Source of the DNA: Pseudoruegeria sp. HB172150
Lineage (GTDB): Bacteria > Pseudomonadota > Alphaproteobacteria > Rhodobacterales > Rhodobacteraceae
Assembly (NCBI RefSeq): GCF_013184805.1
Contig: NZ_JAATNG010000001.1
Span: forward strand, 1,426,001-1,490,000
Direction of reading: 5' to 3'
DNA length: 64,000 nucleotides
The translations under genes were made by a program, and so were the position numbers. Under the pieces are notes generated by a model. The model had not been told where the DNA came from. It did no database searches and saw only the letters and a list, made by a program, of their open reading frames with translations. This document shows positions 63,743-64,000 of the stretch, piece by piece (the stretch's first letter is position 1; each line of letters begins with the position of its first letter).

Positions 63743-64000
63743 CAAAACTTCGTAACAGTTCGTAATTAAACGTTTGTTTCTGTGATGGGCTGGATTGTAT
63801 CCATCCAGCCCTCCAAAAAATCCGAGCTATCAATGCAGACAAGTATATCAGTGATCTACCGGCTCAGTATGCTGATTCATGAGCTCCAAGCATCGACGAA
63901 GCAACTCGTCGATCCCGCAGAAGCAATGCGCGGACCTAAATCTCCAATGTTCAATCTCTAAGCGGATTTCTTTTGTTCGCAATTGAGTTGCAGAAAGTTT
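63743..64000. other. AT-richer sequence after tRNA-Ser
   Basis: The base composition drops in G and C directly after the tRNA. A hairpin GGGCTGGAT/ATCCAGCCC at 63787-63811 is present but has A, not T, after it. No gene is complete before the window ends. It may be the edge of an integrated element. Confidence 0.5.

Noticed and set aside
63417-63842. Minus-strand open frame of 141 codons across tRNA-Ser
   Set aside because: It reads antisense through the tRNA and the methyltransferase end; RQGFEPWRRFPAYTRSRRAP is the usual artefact of translating tRNA-Ser backwards.

Overview
This GC-rich window looks like chromosomal DNA of an alphaproteobacterium of the family Rhodobacteraceae (Roseobacter group). 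The evidence is a permuted two-piece tmRNA gene of the alphaproteobacterial type, a photolyase-trgA-trgB-cysK gene order like that described in Rhodobacter, ccmCDG (helCDX) facing acnA, a fumC-DUF4169-ribbon-helix-helix operon, and TRAP-type solute transport. Coding density is high and both strands are used. I found no transposase, phage gene or CRISPR array.

Layout. 0-10.5 kb: a catabolic gene cluster for a quinate/shikimate-type compound. It holds a TetR regulator fused in frame to an esterase, a divergent shikimate dehydrogenase, a TRAP transporter with three binding proteins (two near-duplicate, one diverged) and one DctQM membrane pair, a QuiC-type 3-dehydroshikimate dehydratase and an SMP-30 lactonase; a strong hairpin terminator closes it. 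10.5-17 kb: an exported five-repeat protein, an outer-membrane protein, trigger factor, a globin, a PQQ-type sugar dehydrogenase, a small exported protein and an AT-richer GNAT gene. 17-22.5 kb: housekeeping genes rpsF-rpsR-rplI and fabD-fabG-acpP, then a two-gene unit for a host-attachment family protein. 22.5-29.3 kb: a LOG-family hydrolase, a long acidic LysM protein, a large unrecognised exported protein and an Atm1-type ABC exporter. Two copies of a dispersed repeat of about 71 bp lie at 11.5 and 25.1 kb.

29.4-36.7 kb: a Bcr/CflA exporter, ccmCDG for cytochrome c maturation without ccmAB next to it, two candidate microproteins, aconitase and a DUF1223 protein. 36.7-43.4 kb, all minus strand: purB, two small secreted cysteine proteins and a TPR protein carrying the same cysteine motif, an orphan fliG, and a tightly overlapping chain for a cobalt-type nitrile hydratase whose beta subunit is split in two, followed by an EamA transporter and a lipid A-type acyltransferase. 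43.4-50 kb: a cation exchanger, DUF6314, the fumC operon, the ClpXP adaptor sspB, chrA and ssrA (tmRNA). 50-64 kb: DinB-like, acuI, a universal stress protein with a BCCT transporter, a class V aminotransferase, photolyase, trgA-trgB-cysK-MscS-alaX, a methyltransferase and tRNA-Ser(GGA), after which the sequence becomes AT-richer to the window end.

The most unusual points are the TetR-esterase fusion with an internal ribosome binding site, the split nitrile hydratase with a His-rich alpha subunit, the tandem family of small secreted cysteine proteins, the microproteins between ccmG and acnA, and the dispersed palindromic repeat. None of these is proven to be a new system from sequence alone.
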